Below the pieces are notes generated by a model. That model had not been told where the DNA came from. It searched no databases and worked only from the letters and a program-made list of their open reading frames with translations. From Alkalihalobacillus sp. BA299 (GTDB lineage Bacteria; Bacillota; Bacilli; Bacillales; Bacillaceae_F): a stretch of DNA of 64,000 bases. The stretch spans positions 113,957-177,956 of the forward strand of contig NZ_JAFLJM010000011.1 of the NCBI RefSeq assembly GCF_017745675.1, read 5' to 3'. Positions 41,629 to 49,855 of this stretch are shown piece by piece (positions within the stretch are counted from its first letter, which is position 1; every line of letters starts with the position of its first letter). The translations under genes were made by a program, and so were the position numbers.

Positions 41629-41646
41629 GTGTGATTTAGATCACAC
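41629..41646. promoter_or_regulatory. Crp/Fnr-type site upstream of the nos cluster
   Basis: GTGTGATTTAGATCACAC is an 18-bp palindrome with the TGTGA-N6-TCACA pattern, 126 bp upstream of nosC. It predicts control of nitrous oxide reductase by the adjacent Crp/Fnr protein. Confidence 0.75.
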
Positions 41647-41771
41647 CACCATAATTTGGAACAGCATATCATTAACCTATCAGAAGGGAATGATCCTATA
41701 AAATACTTGAAAGTCAAAAGAATGAAATAGGCTCAGTCCTTTCTATCAAAAACAGAGAAAGGAGCTGGAAT

Positions 41772-42209
41772 ATGAAAAGCGCAATTCTAACTTATGTACT
41801 AACTTTTGCCATTGCTTTTGGAGGGGGATATCTATTTTTTCAACCACAAGAATCAACAGAAACAAGTCAACAACCAACAACAGATACTGAACAGGAAAGT
41901 GCAGAAGTAGCAGATAGCACTGAAGAGATGCCAGTGGCTGTTGATTCAAAGGCTGGAGAAACGTTAAACAACTTTGGTTGCCTCTCTTGCCATGCAGTTT
42001 CAGGGTTAGATTTAGAGGGTGGAACGACAGGACCTGATTTATCGAATGCTTACCTCAATGTTGAAGGAAAGCATGGGAAACCATTGGAGGAATACCTTAA
42101 AGAACCTACTTCTGCTGTTATGAGCGGTGTGATCGGTAGTAATCCAATGTCAGATGAAGAAATCGATGCCGTAATTTCGTTATTAAAAGCAGCATCAGAA
42201 AACAAATAA
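41772..42209 (+). CDS. nosC: membrane-anchored c-type cytochrome of the nos cluster
   Basis: A 145-residue protein. An N-terminal signal-anchor (residues 4-22, ILTYVLTFAIAFGGGYLFF) is followed by a Ser/Thr/Glu linker and a small cytochrome c domain with one heme site, CLSCH at residues 70-74. Candidate axial methionines are M117 and M126 (SNPMSDEEI). It sits outside the membrane and would donate electrons to NosZ. Gene order nosC-Z-B-D-Y-F is that of clade II denitrifying Bacillus. AAAGGAG lies 6 nt upstream of ATG. Confidence 0.85.
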   Translation: MKSAILTYVLTFAIAFGGGYLFFQPQESTETSQQPTTDTEQESAEVADSTEEMPVAVDSKAGETLNNFGCLSCHAVSGLDLEGGTTGPDLSNAYLNVEGKHGKPLEEYLKEPTSAVMSGVIGSNPMSDEEIDAVISLLKAASENK

Positions 42210-42223
42210 TGGGGGTGCAAAAT

Positions 42224-44095
42224 GTGAAGAAAATCATTTTTCCTGGCGTTGCTGGATTGATCTCAGGAGTATTGGCAGCTACTGTATTTTTTGCCGACTT
42301 TAATACAACAGCTCCACAAACGACGTCCGCGACTACAAAAAATAAAGCTGAACAAGTTTACGTTCCACATGGAGAGCTCGATGAGTACTATCTATTTAAT
42401 TCGGGTGGACATTCTGGGCAATTATTCGTTTATGGTGTGCCATCGATGCGACATATCCGAACGATCCCTGTCTTTACACCAGATCCTGCAACCGGTTACG
42501 GTTTTGATGATCACTCAAGAGAAATGTTAGGTGACTATACGTGGGGCGACCTCCATCACCCTGCCTTTTCAGAAACAGACGGTGATTATGATGGGAAGTT
42601 CCTTTTTGCTACAGACGTAGCGAATAACCGCGTCGCTGCCCTTGACTTAAAGGACTTCCATACGGTTGATATGTTACAAGTCCCAAATAGCGGCGGACCA
42701 CACTGTGCAGCATTCGTTACTGAAAACACCGAGTATTTATTTTTGCCAACACGTTTCTCCGTTCCGATTGGAAATGAGTATGCTTCACTTGATGAATTTA
42801 GCGACACCTATCGTGGGGTCATGTCAGCTGTTACTTTTGATGAAGATGAGAAAAAGTTAGATGTAGCCTATCAGGTTGCCTTACCACCTTGGTCTTATGA
42901 TAAAGCTTGAGCAGGTAAAGGACTTTCTGGGAAATGGGCAGTCGTCACAACGTATAATACCGAAGAAGCAACAACGAATTTAGAAATTAATGCTTCTCAA
43001 GCAGACCGTGATTACATTGTCTTATTTAATTGGGAAGAGTTAGAGAAAAAAGTAAACAATGGGGAGTACGAAGAAATAGACGGACAAAAAATGATCTTTC
43101 CTGAAAAACATGAAGGTGGAGTTTATTTAGTACCTGTTGCCAAATCCCCACATGGTGTCGACGTCAGCCCAGATGGTAAGTACTTTGTTGCATCTGGTAA
43201 ATTAGCACCTGCCATGACTGTATTTTCATTTGAAAAAGCGTTTGCAGCGATTGAAAATCAAGATTTTTCTGGAGAAAGAAATGGAATTCCGGTCATAAAT
43301 TATGAATCGGTGATGGAACGTGAAGTCGACCCACCAGGAGCACTTGGACCACTTCATACGCAATTTGATGATAAAGGACACGCTTACACAACGATGTTTA
43401 TTTCTTCTGAAGTCGTTAAATGGGAGTATGAAACAGGGGAAGTCATCGACCGTCAAGATGTATATTATTCACCAGGTCACTTAGTAACGACTCACGGAGA
43501 TACAGCAAAGCCAAGAGGGGATTATTTAGTTTCTTTAAACAAGATTGCCAAGGATAATTATTTATCGGTTGGGCCTTCCCATCCTGAATCGATGGATTTA
43601 TTTGATATTAATAGTGAGGAGATGGTTCATTTATCTTCGACACCGGTTAACCCTGAACCACACTATGGACAAATGATTCATCGAGACGTCATTAACACTT
43701 TCCATGTGTATGAACAAGATGAAAATAATCCACATGCCGTTTATAGCCAAAGCGATACGCGGATTGAGCGAGATGTTGATCAAGTCACTGTTTATGGAAT
43801 TTCGATGCGTTCAAAATTTATCTTTGATGCAAAAGCCGAGCGTCCAGATGTGATTGAAGTGAATGAAGGCGATACGGTAACTCTTCATATTACAAACAAT
43901 GATTTTGACCAAGATATCGTTCATGGACTCGGAATTATGGACTATAACTTAAACTTTGAACAAATGCCAGGTCAGACGAAATCAATTACCTTCGTAGCAG
44001 ACAAAACTGGGGTATTCCCGATTTATTGTACAAACTTCTGTTCAGCACTACATCAAGAAATGACGGGTTATTTACTTGTAAAACCAAAGGAGTAG
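42224..44095 (+). pseudogene. nosZ: nitrous oxide reductase with one in-frame TGA
   Basis: The catalytic subunit that reduces N2O to N2. The frame runs from GTG 42224 (GGGGGTG 6 nt upstream) through a beta-propeller part with GDLHHPAFSETDGDYDGKFL, NSGGPHCAAF and YNTEEATTNLEINA to the cupredoxin CuA domain with CTNFCSALHQEM. A Sec-type signal without twin arginines marks the clade II (atypical) type. One TGA at 42908-42910 follows PPWSYDKA and is followed without frameshift by AGKGLSGKWAVVTTYNTEEA; the reading frame on both sides is otherwise intact. So it is a very recent nonsense mutation, a sequence error or a recoded codon. If translated as two pieces neither would be active. Confidence 0.9.
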
Positions 44096-44150
44096 TATCA
44101 AAAAGGGGTATTACAGCAATACCCCTTTCAATTAAAGCGGGGTGAAACAT

Positions 44151-44711
44151 ATGGCTCGAAAACTCTCTTCCTCGTCAGTTATTAGTATACTCATAGCTGC
44201 TTTATTCATCATCATTTCGATATTTTTACCTTGGTGGAAGATGACGTTTTATGCTCCTCAATATCAAGAAGGTTTAAATATATCCGTCTACCCTTATAAA
44301 TTGGTTGGCGATATTCAAATTATTAATAGCTTAAACCATTATATTGGGATGGCGAATTTTAGTGAAGAAACCTTTCCCGAACTTCAATTTTTACCTTTTC
44401 TTATAGGAGCATTAGCCTTAGTAACCATCATTTGTGCCTTACTAAGAAACAAAAGGTTCTTATACAGTTTAATCGGAGTTTTTATGACTGGAGGAATATA
44501 TGGACTTTATTATCTTCACCAAACACTTACAACGTTTGGGACAGAGCTCGACCCGAAAGCACCGATAGAGATTGATCCGTTTGTTCCACCGATCATGGGA
44601 GAGAATACATTGGCCAATTTTGTGACGAATAGTTCCTTTAGCTTTGGATCATTTGTTATTGGATTAGCATTTTTACTCATGTTATATCCGATTTGGAAGG
44701 AGCGAAGATAA
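44151..44711 (+). CDS. nosB: NosB-like membrane protein
   Basis: A 186-residue integral membrane protein with four predicted helices (after MARKLSSSSVISILIAALFI, then LPFLIGALALVTIICALL, LYSLIGVFMTGGIYGLYYL and FGSFVIGLAFLLMLYPIW). It lies between nosZ and nosD, the position held by nosB in clade II clusters, where it is thought to help electron transfer or NosZ assembly. ATG 44151 has GGGGTG 6 nt upstream. The stop overlaps the nosD start. Sequence identity to NosB is inferred mainly from position. Confidence 0.7.
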   Translation: MARKLSSSSVISILIAALFIIISIFLPWWKMTFYAPQYQEGLNISVYPYKLVGDIQIINSLNHYIGMANFSEETFPELQFLPFLIGALALVTIICALLRNKRFLYSLIGVFMTGGIYGLYYLHQTLTTFGTELDPKAPIEIDPFVPPIMGENTLANFVTNSSFSFGSFVIGLAFLLMLYPIWKERR

Positions 44712-46015
44712 TGGTTAAAAAAGTGGCTTTGTTCATCCTACTGTTTTCAGTCATGAGTGGCGATTTTGTACTAGCAAAGGATGACCTGCAAAAAGTGATT
44801 GATGATACTCCAGCAAATGGTGTGATCGAGTTATCTGACCAAGTGTACGATGGAAATATTACCATTTCAAAACCACTTACAATTAATGGCTCTAAAAAAA
44901 CGATAATTCGTGGAGATGGCACAGGAAATGTCATATCGATTCTCGCCGAAAATGTTCATATTGAAAACATAACAGTTGAAAACAGTAGCTTTTCTTTAAA
45001 CTCAACGGAGGAATTTGCGGCAATTAAAATTCATACTGACCATAACACGATAAAAGATCTACAAATTAAAGATGCATACCATGGCATTTATCTTAGTCAA
45101 GCACATTACAACACGATCGAAAACATCCACGTTTCTGGAAAAGGAAACCAAACAGTTAATGGTCAAGGTAACGGCATTCATGTCTATTACTCTAATTTTA
45201 ATCAGTTAATTGAGAATGAAATAACTGGCACAAGAGATGGCTTATTTTTTGATTACTCAAATGAAAATGAAGTTAAAGGAAATGTATTAAAAAATACACG
45301 TTACGGCCTTCATTTTATGTATTCTAATCACAACCTTTTTTTAAACAATCAATTTAGCTTCAATACTGGTGGTGCTGCAATTATGAACTCGAGTCATAAT
45401 ACGATCCATCAAAATGAATTTTCACTCAACCAGAGCACGCGATCATTTGGTCTACTATTACAGATGGCTAATGATAATACCATTACGGAAAATGTGTTTT
45501 TTCAAAACCAGCGGGCACTCTTTATTGATCAATCACAAAATAATCGCATTGAAGCGAACGATATTAGCCAAAATCAGATAGGTATGGAACTGTGGGCAAG
45601 CGCCAAACATCAAGTAATTACAGAAAATACTTTTTTTAGAAATGTTGCATCTATCATTACAATTGGTGGATTGCCTGAAACAAAATGGAGTGAAAATAAC
45701 CGTGGAAACGATTGGGGGAACGATATTCCACTATTTGATTTGAATCAAGATGGAATTGGTGACACCCCGTTGAAATATAGTTCATCTCTTTATCGTCTTA
45801 TTGAAAAAAATGAACTCGTCTATCTTTTTTTAAATAGTCCTACCATCATGATGTATGAAAAGATCAATCAATTGGTAAATAAAGATGAAGTGATGTTAGT
45901 AGATGAACATCCATTAATGACAAAACGTTCAAACCGCCTACTAACATGGACCACAGTTCCTCTTTTACTCATAATGATTGCGGTTTATATTGGCAGGAAA
46001 AGGAGGAAACTTTGA
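44711..46015 (+). CDS. nosD: NosD, copper-site maturation protein
   Basis: A 434-residue protein with a signal peptide (MVKKVALFILLFSVMSGDF, VLA) and a right-handed beta-helix of repeated short units (NTIENIHVSGKG, NQLIENEITGTRDGLFFDYS, NLFLNNQFSFNTGGAAIMNS). It ends in a C-terminal transmembrane helix (LLTWTTVPLLLIMIAVYIG) with a basic tail. NosD acts with NosF and NosY in supplying sulfur or copper for the CuZ centre of NosZ. ATG 44711 has AAGGAG 8 nt upstream and overlaps the nosB stop. Confidence 0.93.
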   Translation: MVKKVALFILLFSVMSGDFVLAKDDLQKVIDDTPANGVIELSDQVYDGNITISKPLTINGSKKTIIRGDGTGNVISILAENVHIENITVENSSFSLNSTEEFAAIKIHTDHNTIKDLQIKDAYHGIYLSQAHYNTIENIHVSGKGNQTVNGQGNGIHVYYSNFNQLIENEITGTRDGLFFDYSNENEVKGNVLKNTRYGLHFMYSNHNLFLNNQFSFNTGGAAIMNSSHNTIHQNEFSLNQSTRSFGLLLQMANDNTITENVFFQNQRALFIDQSQNNRIEANDISQNQIGMELWASAKHQVITENTFFRNVASIITIGGLPETKWSENNRGNDWGNDIPLFDLNQDGIGDTPLKYSSSLYRLIEKNELVYLFLNSPTIMMYEKINQLVNKDEVMLVDEHPLMTKRSNRLLTWTTVPLLLIMIAVYIGRKRRKL

Positions 46016-46812
46016 TGATGTATTTAGATAAGGAATGGAAAGAGCTTTCGAGAGGAAAAGGCCTTTGGTCTGCTTTAGGTATCGTCATCATTTTATCTAT
46101 CTTTCTATTATTAGAAGCTCGGAGTTTTCCAACAGAGCACGGGTTTGAAGCCTTTTTGTTATCACTCTATGAAATGCAAATCTATTTCATCCCACTCCTT
46201 TGCTTATTTCTATCCTCTTTTGCCGTCATGCAAGAAAAGGAATTAAAGACGTTAATCATTCTAGTGACGAAAAGGGAATCATTTCGTAGCTTTCTTTTAA
46301 AAAAGAGCGTTGCTATTCATGGAATCACTACTGGCGTTTTTATAAGCTGGCACATTCTATTTGCGTTACCGATAAAGCTTTTTCTTTCGTTTAACAGCAT
46401 TCATTTTTTGTACTTTCTTATTTCTATCGTTGTCTTAATCCTGATATTTAATCAAATTGGATTACTGACAGGAAGTATTTGTAGTACTCGAATCCAGCTT
46501 GTCGGAGCGAACATATTTATTTGGTTTTTTCTCATTTTTCTTGTTGATCTTATTTTTCTCTATCTTTTACCGTACGTGACTTACGCAAATATAACCATTT
46601 TTTCCGTGTTTTATTTCCTTGATCCCCTTCATTCGTTGCGCTTTTTTTTAGAAACAGCACTAGGAACTTTCTCATTAGAGTTTATGTCACGGTTTATGGA
46701 GAAAATGGTTTGGATGTCTCCGGTGAAATTTTTAATGATCAATTTACTCATTTGGCTCGTCCTCTCATTTGAATTAGCGGTCTTATTTCACAATAAGGGG
46801 GAGAAACAATGA
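46015..46812 (+). CDS. nosY: NosY, ABC permease
   Basis: A 265-residue ABC-2-type permease with six hydrophobic segments (GLWSALGIVIILSIFLLLEA, YFIPLLCLFLSSFAVMQEKE, LYFLISIVVLILIFNQIGLL and others). It pairs with NosF in the complex that helps NosD. The start at ATG 46015 overlaps the nosD stop (TGATG) and GGAGG lies 8 nt upstream; the frame is open further 5' but overlaps nosD. Confidence 0.88.
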   Translation: MMYLDKEWKELSRGKGLWSALGIVIILSIFLLLEARSFPTEHGFEAFLLSLYEMQIYFIPLLCLFLSSFAVMQEKELKTLIILVTKRESFRSFLLKKSVAIHGITTGVFISWHILFALPIKLFLSFNSIHFLYFLISIVVLILIFNQIGLLTGSICSTRIQLVGANIFIWFFLIFLVDLIFLYLLPYVTYANITIFSVFYFLDPLHSLRFFLETALGTFSLEFMSRFMEKMVWMSPVKFLMINLLIWLVLSFELAVLFHNKGEKQ

Positions 46813-47477
46813 TTCAAGTAAAAGGCTTAACCCAATCCTATAGTTCAAAAAACAATGTGTTGGAAGATATTCATTTAGAAGTCAATCAAAATGAATTGTG
46901 TGCATTAGTCGGTAGAAATGGGGCCGGTAAATCAACGCTAATTCATTCCATACTAGGCCTTCTTCCGATTAAAAAAGGATCGATTCTTCTTGGGGGAATT
47001 TCCAATAAAAAAAATAGTTGGAAAAGAAAAGTTGCTTATTTACCTGAGAAATTCCAATTGTATCCTCAGTTAACAGGCAGTGAGAATATGCATTTTTTTG
47101 CTAATTTAGGAACAGACAAAATAGCGGAAAATCGAATAAACGATATTTTAAAGCAGGTTAACCTGTGGGAGGCTCGGACAAAGCAAGTTAAAGGCTACTC
47201 AAAAGGCATGCTACAACGATTAGGTTTAGCTATTATGCTTTATTATGATACTGAAATACTCATACTTGATGAGCCAACTAGTGGACTTGATCCGATGGGT
47301 CGCGAAGAGATTTTACACATTTTAAAGACTCTGGAAAACAAAACGATCTTGCTGTCTTCTCATCATATGGACGAAATTCGTCAAATTGCTTCACATATTG
47401 CTTATTTGGATGCTGGAAAAATCACAAAATACACAGTCGCGGAATTTTCAAAAACTGTTTCACTAGGAGGAAAGTAA
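46809..47477 (+). CDS. nosF: NosF, ABC ATPase
   Basis: A 222-residue ABC ATPase. Walker A GRNGAGKST, signature SKGMLQRLGLA, Walker B ILILDEPTSGLD and the switch His in LSSHHMDEI are intact. It overlaps the nosY stop by 4 bp. Energises the NosDFY machinery on the cytoplasmic face of the membrane. Confidence 0.93.
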   Translation: MIQVKGLTQSYSSKNNVLEDIHLEVNQNELCALVGRNGAGKSTLIHSILGLLPIKKGSILLGGISNKKNSWKRKVAYLPEKFQLYPQLTGSENMHFFANLGTDKIAENRINDILKQVNLWEARTKQVKGYSKGMLQRLGLAIMLYYDTEILILDEPTSGLDPMGREEILHILKTLENKTILLSSHHMDEIRQIASHIAYLDAGKITKYTVAEFSKTVSLGGK

Positions 47478-47478
47478 A

Positions 47479-48411
47479 ATGAAAAAAATAACGGTACTAA
47501 GCCTTCTTCTACTATTTCTATTTGGTTGCAAATCGACGTCGAATATAGAAGCGGTGCTAAACTATCAACCGCAGCACTTAACAGATGTTTTCCAAGTTTC
47601 TATTACAGAAAATGAAAAACCGATTTCAGATCTTCAGGTTGTCGGTACATTTGAAATGGCAAAAATGGATCACGGCTCTGCGGAATTAGAATTTCATGAA
47701 ATCGACAACGGACTATATGAGACAAACTTAGATTTACCGATGGATGGAGATTGGGTTTCAAACCTTACAATAACACAGGATGAAGAAGACTTTGAACAGC
47801 TAATATTGTTTCAAGTTTCTTCAGAAGGTACACAGCAAAATACAAAACGTGTTGCACCTGAAAAAGGTGTTGTTTCAACCATTAATGGCCAACCAATTTT
47901 AGAGGATGACCTCGAATTTTATCATTTTATCAATCACTTACAAATTACCCTTTATCGAGAAAAGGATAAGCAGTCACACGAAGGAAAAGAGTTAGAAGAG
48001 CTGATGCAATTTTGGGATGCTCAAGAAAAGGAAGCTGGCAATGTCAATACGTTATTAACTCAAATCATTCGACTTCGCGCAGTCGCTCTTTTAGCCACTG
48101 AAAAAGGACATACATCCACACCTGAGGAAGTAGATCACGAAATGGCTAAGGTGAAAAATGAGTTAATGACACAGCCCGTTGCAAAAGAACTGATTCAACA
48201 ATTTGGCGAAGATCGATTTTGGGAAAAGCAGCAAAGCCAATATGAACTAATTGTTTTATCCCAAAAGGTTCAGCAAGATATGCTTGATAAGGTGAAGGAA
48301 GAAAAACCAGATGCAGAAATCACTGAAGTTAATTATTTAGCCCATCAAGAATATGAGGAACTGCTTGTAGCTCAAATTGAATCGTTGAATATAGAAGTTT
48401 ATTTGCAATAA
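47479..48411 (+). CDS. lipoprotein with YtkA/FixH-like and SurA-N-like domains
   Basis: A 310-residue lipoprotein (lipobox FLFGC, Cys at residue 17) at the end of the nos operon, 1 bp after nosF. Residues about 25-118 resemble the YtkA/FixH domain (FEMAKMDHGSAELEFHEIDN, GLYETNLDLPMDGDWVSNLT), linked elsewhere to copper delivery. Residues about 127-300 resemble the N-terminal chaperone domain of SurA/PrsA-type proteins (VVSTINGQPILEDDLEFYHF plus helices). It takes the place where NosL, the usual copper chaperone, would be expected, and no NosL or NosR is in the window. A copper-insertion or folding role for NosZ is inference. Confidence 0.75.
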   Translation: MKKITVLSLLLLFLFGCKSTSNIEAVLNYQPQHLTDVFQVSITENEKPISDLQVVGTFEMAKMDHGSAELEFHEIDNGLYETNLDLPMDGDWVSNLTITQDEEDFEQLILFQVSSEGTQQNTKRVAPEKGVVSTINGQPILEDDLEFYHFINHLQITLYREKDKQSHEGKELEELMQFWDAQEKEAGNVNTLLTQIIRLRAVALLATEKGHTSTPEEVDHEMAKVKNELMTQPVAKELIQQFGEDRFWEKQQSQYELIVLSQKVQQDMLDKVKEEKPDAEITEVNYLAHQEYEELLVAQIESLNIEVYLQ

Positions 48412-48443
48412 TTTTATGTCATAGTTTTTATAAAGTGCAACTT

Positions 48444-48480
48444 CATTCAGTGGAGGTTTTCCTTCTCCCCCCACTGAATG
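48444..48480 (+). terminator. terminator of the nos operon
   Basis: CATTCAGTGG and CCACTGAATG form a 10-bp perfect stem with a T-rich loop, enclosed by GTGCA/TGCAC. The following U-tract is weak. Confidence 0.6.
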
Positions 48481-48629
48481 TTAGTTGAGACTGCACGATG
48501 TAGGTCATACAGTCGTTAGCATAGGACGTTGTGTTTTAGTTTGTATACAAATGTATTCAAAAAATTTTGGAATGAAACAAGTAAAGCTTGGAATGATAAT
48601 AGTGTGCGTAAAAATGGGAGGTGTAAATA

Positions 48630-48803
48630 ATGACAAAGCGTAATAATCAAGGTGGTAGTCAAAATCAAAGCTCACCAAGAAGAGGTGGAAAGCTAGACAC
48701 AGAATTTGGTCAAGAGGTCGCTAGTGGCGATAACAATAAAGGAACGGAATACAACTCCAGACGAGGTAGCAAATCACAGTTAAAACACCCGAATAATCAT
48801 TAA
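48630..48803 (+). CDS. small Asn/Gln/Gly-rich protein, possibly gamma-type SASP-like
   Basis: A 57-residue protein, MTKRNNQGGSQNQSSPRRGG, then KLDTEFGQEVASGDNNKGTE and a basic tail. The composition and the TEFGQEVAS segment resemble gamma-type small acid-soluble spore proteins, but only one such unit is present and the match is weak. RBS GGGAGG lies 8 nt before ATG and a strong terminator follows, so it is a real monocistronic gene. Confidence 0.6.
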   Translation: MTKRNNQGGSQNQSSPRRGGKLDTEFGQEVASGDNNKGTEYNSRRGSKSQLKHPNNH

Positions 48804-48809
48804 TTGTAA

Positions 48810-48831
48810 AAGGAACCACCACTGGTTCCTT
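48810..48831 (+). terminator. terminator of the small SASP-like gene
   Basis: AAGGAACCA and TGGTTCCTT with a 4-base loop, followed by CTTTCT. Confidence 0.85.
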
Positions 48832-48835
48832 CTTT

Positions 48836-49000
48836 CTACTCAGTTCTATTGGATACTAGTTGAAATGATAGGAAGAATTCAAAAGCATATTCCTTCGGGA
48901 GTATAACTACATTTGCTTGTACGTATTCATCACATGCACCAGAAGTATTCGTACTAAACTCTCCACTTCTGATTTTTTCTCGAACTTGTTTCGATTTCAT
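48836..49000 (-). pseudogene. ycsI: N-terminal fragment of a YcsI/DUF1445 hydro-lyase
   Basis: A 54-residue frame, MKSKQVREKIRSGEFSTNTS, then GACDEYVQANVVILPKEYAF and EFFLSF. This matches the N-terminus of the putative hydro-lyase YcsI (pattern RxxIRSGExxxxTSGxAxxYxQANLVILPKxxAxDFLxF). The usual continuation is lost and the frame closes after QLVSNRTE. In bacilli ycsI belongs to the pxp/kip gene group, which lies immediately upstream here. GGAG lies 7 nt before ATG, so the fragment may still be translated. Confidence 0.75.
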
Positions 49001-49050
49001 AACCATTCTCCTCGTACAACCTTATTTTTTCTGCCTTCCGATTCGATCAT

Positions 49051-49818
49051 CTATCGCTTTCCTTCAACTGGTCGGATATTAATCCCTTCTGCCATAAGTG
49101 CTGCTCGTAACTTACGTGCAAACTCAAGTGCATTCGCTCCATCCCCATGAATGCAAATCGTATTCGCTTGAATAGGAGCATATGAACCATCGACTGCTTT
49201 AACTCTATCTTCGTTTACCATCGTCAATACTTGCTCTATAGCTACTTCCGTTTCATGAATCAGCGCATTAGGATGAGTTCGAGGCGTTAGCGTCCCATCC
49301 GGTTGATACGTCCGGTCCGCAAACACCTCATTCCCTACTGATAACCCTACCTTTAAACCAGCTTTAATTAACTCACTCCCTGATAAGCCAAATAAGACGA
49401 GAGCAGGATCTACATCATACACTGCTTGCGCTATAGCTTCTGCTACGACTGGATCTTTTGCAGCCATATTATACAATGCTCCATGAGGCTTGACGTGATT
49501 CATTTTTACACCATTTATTTTACAAAACCCTTGGAGTGCACTAATTTGATAAATCACAAAATGATAGATATCGCTCGGTTCTGTTTGGATAGCTCTTCTT
49601 CCAAACCCGATTAGGTCAGGGAACCCAGGATGTGCCCCGATACTAACGCCTTTTTCTTTTGCCAATTTCACCGTTTTTGCCATGACATTGTGATCCCCTG
49701 CATGATACCCGCACGCAATGTTGGCAGAAGTAATGGGCTCTAAAATAAGTTCATCCTGACCTACTACAAAAGAACCAAAGCTTTCCCCTAAATCACAGTT
49801 CAGATCAACAGTTTTCAT
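49051..49818 (-). CDS. pxpA: 5-oxoprolinase subunit A (LamB/YcsF family)
   Basis: A 255-residue PxpA. The family signature is [20 protein letters not shown], with [60 protein letters not shown] and [13 protein letters not shown]. Together with PxpB and PxpC it cleaves 5-oxoproline (pyroglutamate) to glutamate using ATP. It lies 37 bp after ycsG on the same strand, while pxpB and pxpC are in a separate transcript 2.3 kb away. Confidence 0.93.
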   Translation of the reverse strand: MKTVDLNCDLGESFGSFVVGQDELILEPITSANIACGYHAGDHNVMAKTVKLAKEKGVSIGAHPGFPDLIGFGRRAIQTEPSDIYHFVIYQISALQGFCKINGVKMNHVKPHGALYNMAAKDPVVAEAIAQAVYDVDPALVLFGLSGSELIKAGLKVGLSVGNEVFADRTYQPDGTLTPRTHPNALIHETEVAIEQVLTMVNEDRVKAVDGSYAPIQANTICIHGDGANALEFARKLRAALMAEGINIRPVEGKR

Positions 49819-49855
49819 AAAAAATCTCCTCCCTTATATTGTCATTTACACGACA

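Noticed and set aside
42908..42910. Selenocysteine at the nosZ TGA
   Set aside because: No selenocysteine genes or insertion-element hairpin were recognised, and NosZ is not a known selenoprotein; nonsense mutation or sequencing error is simpler.
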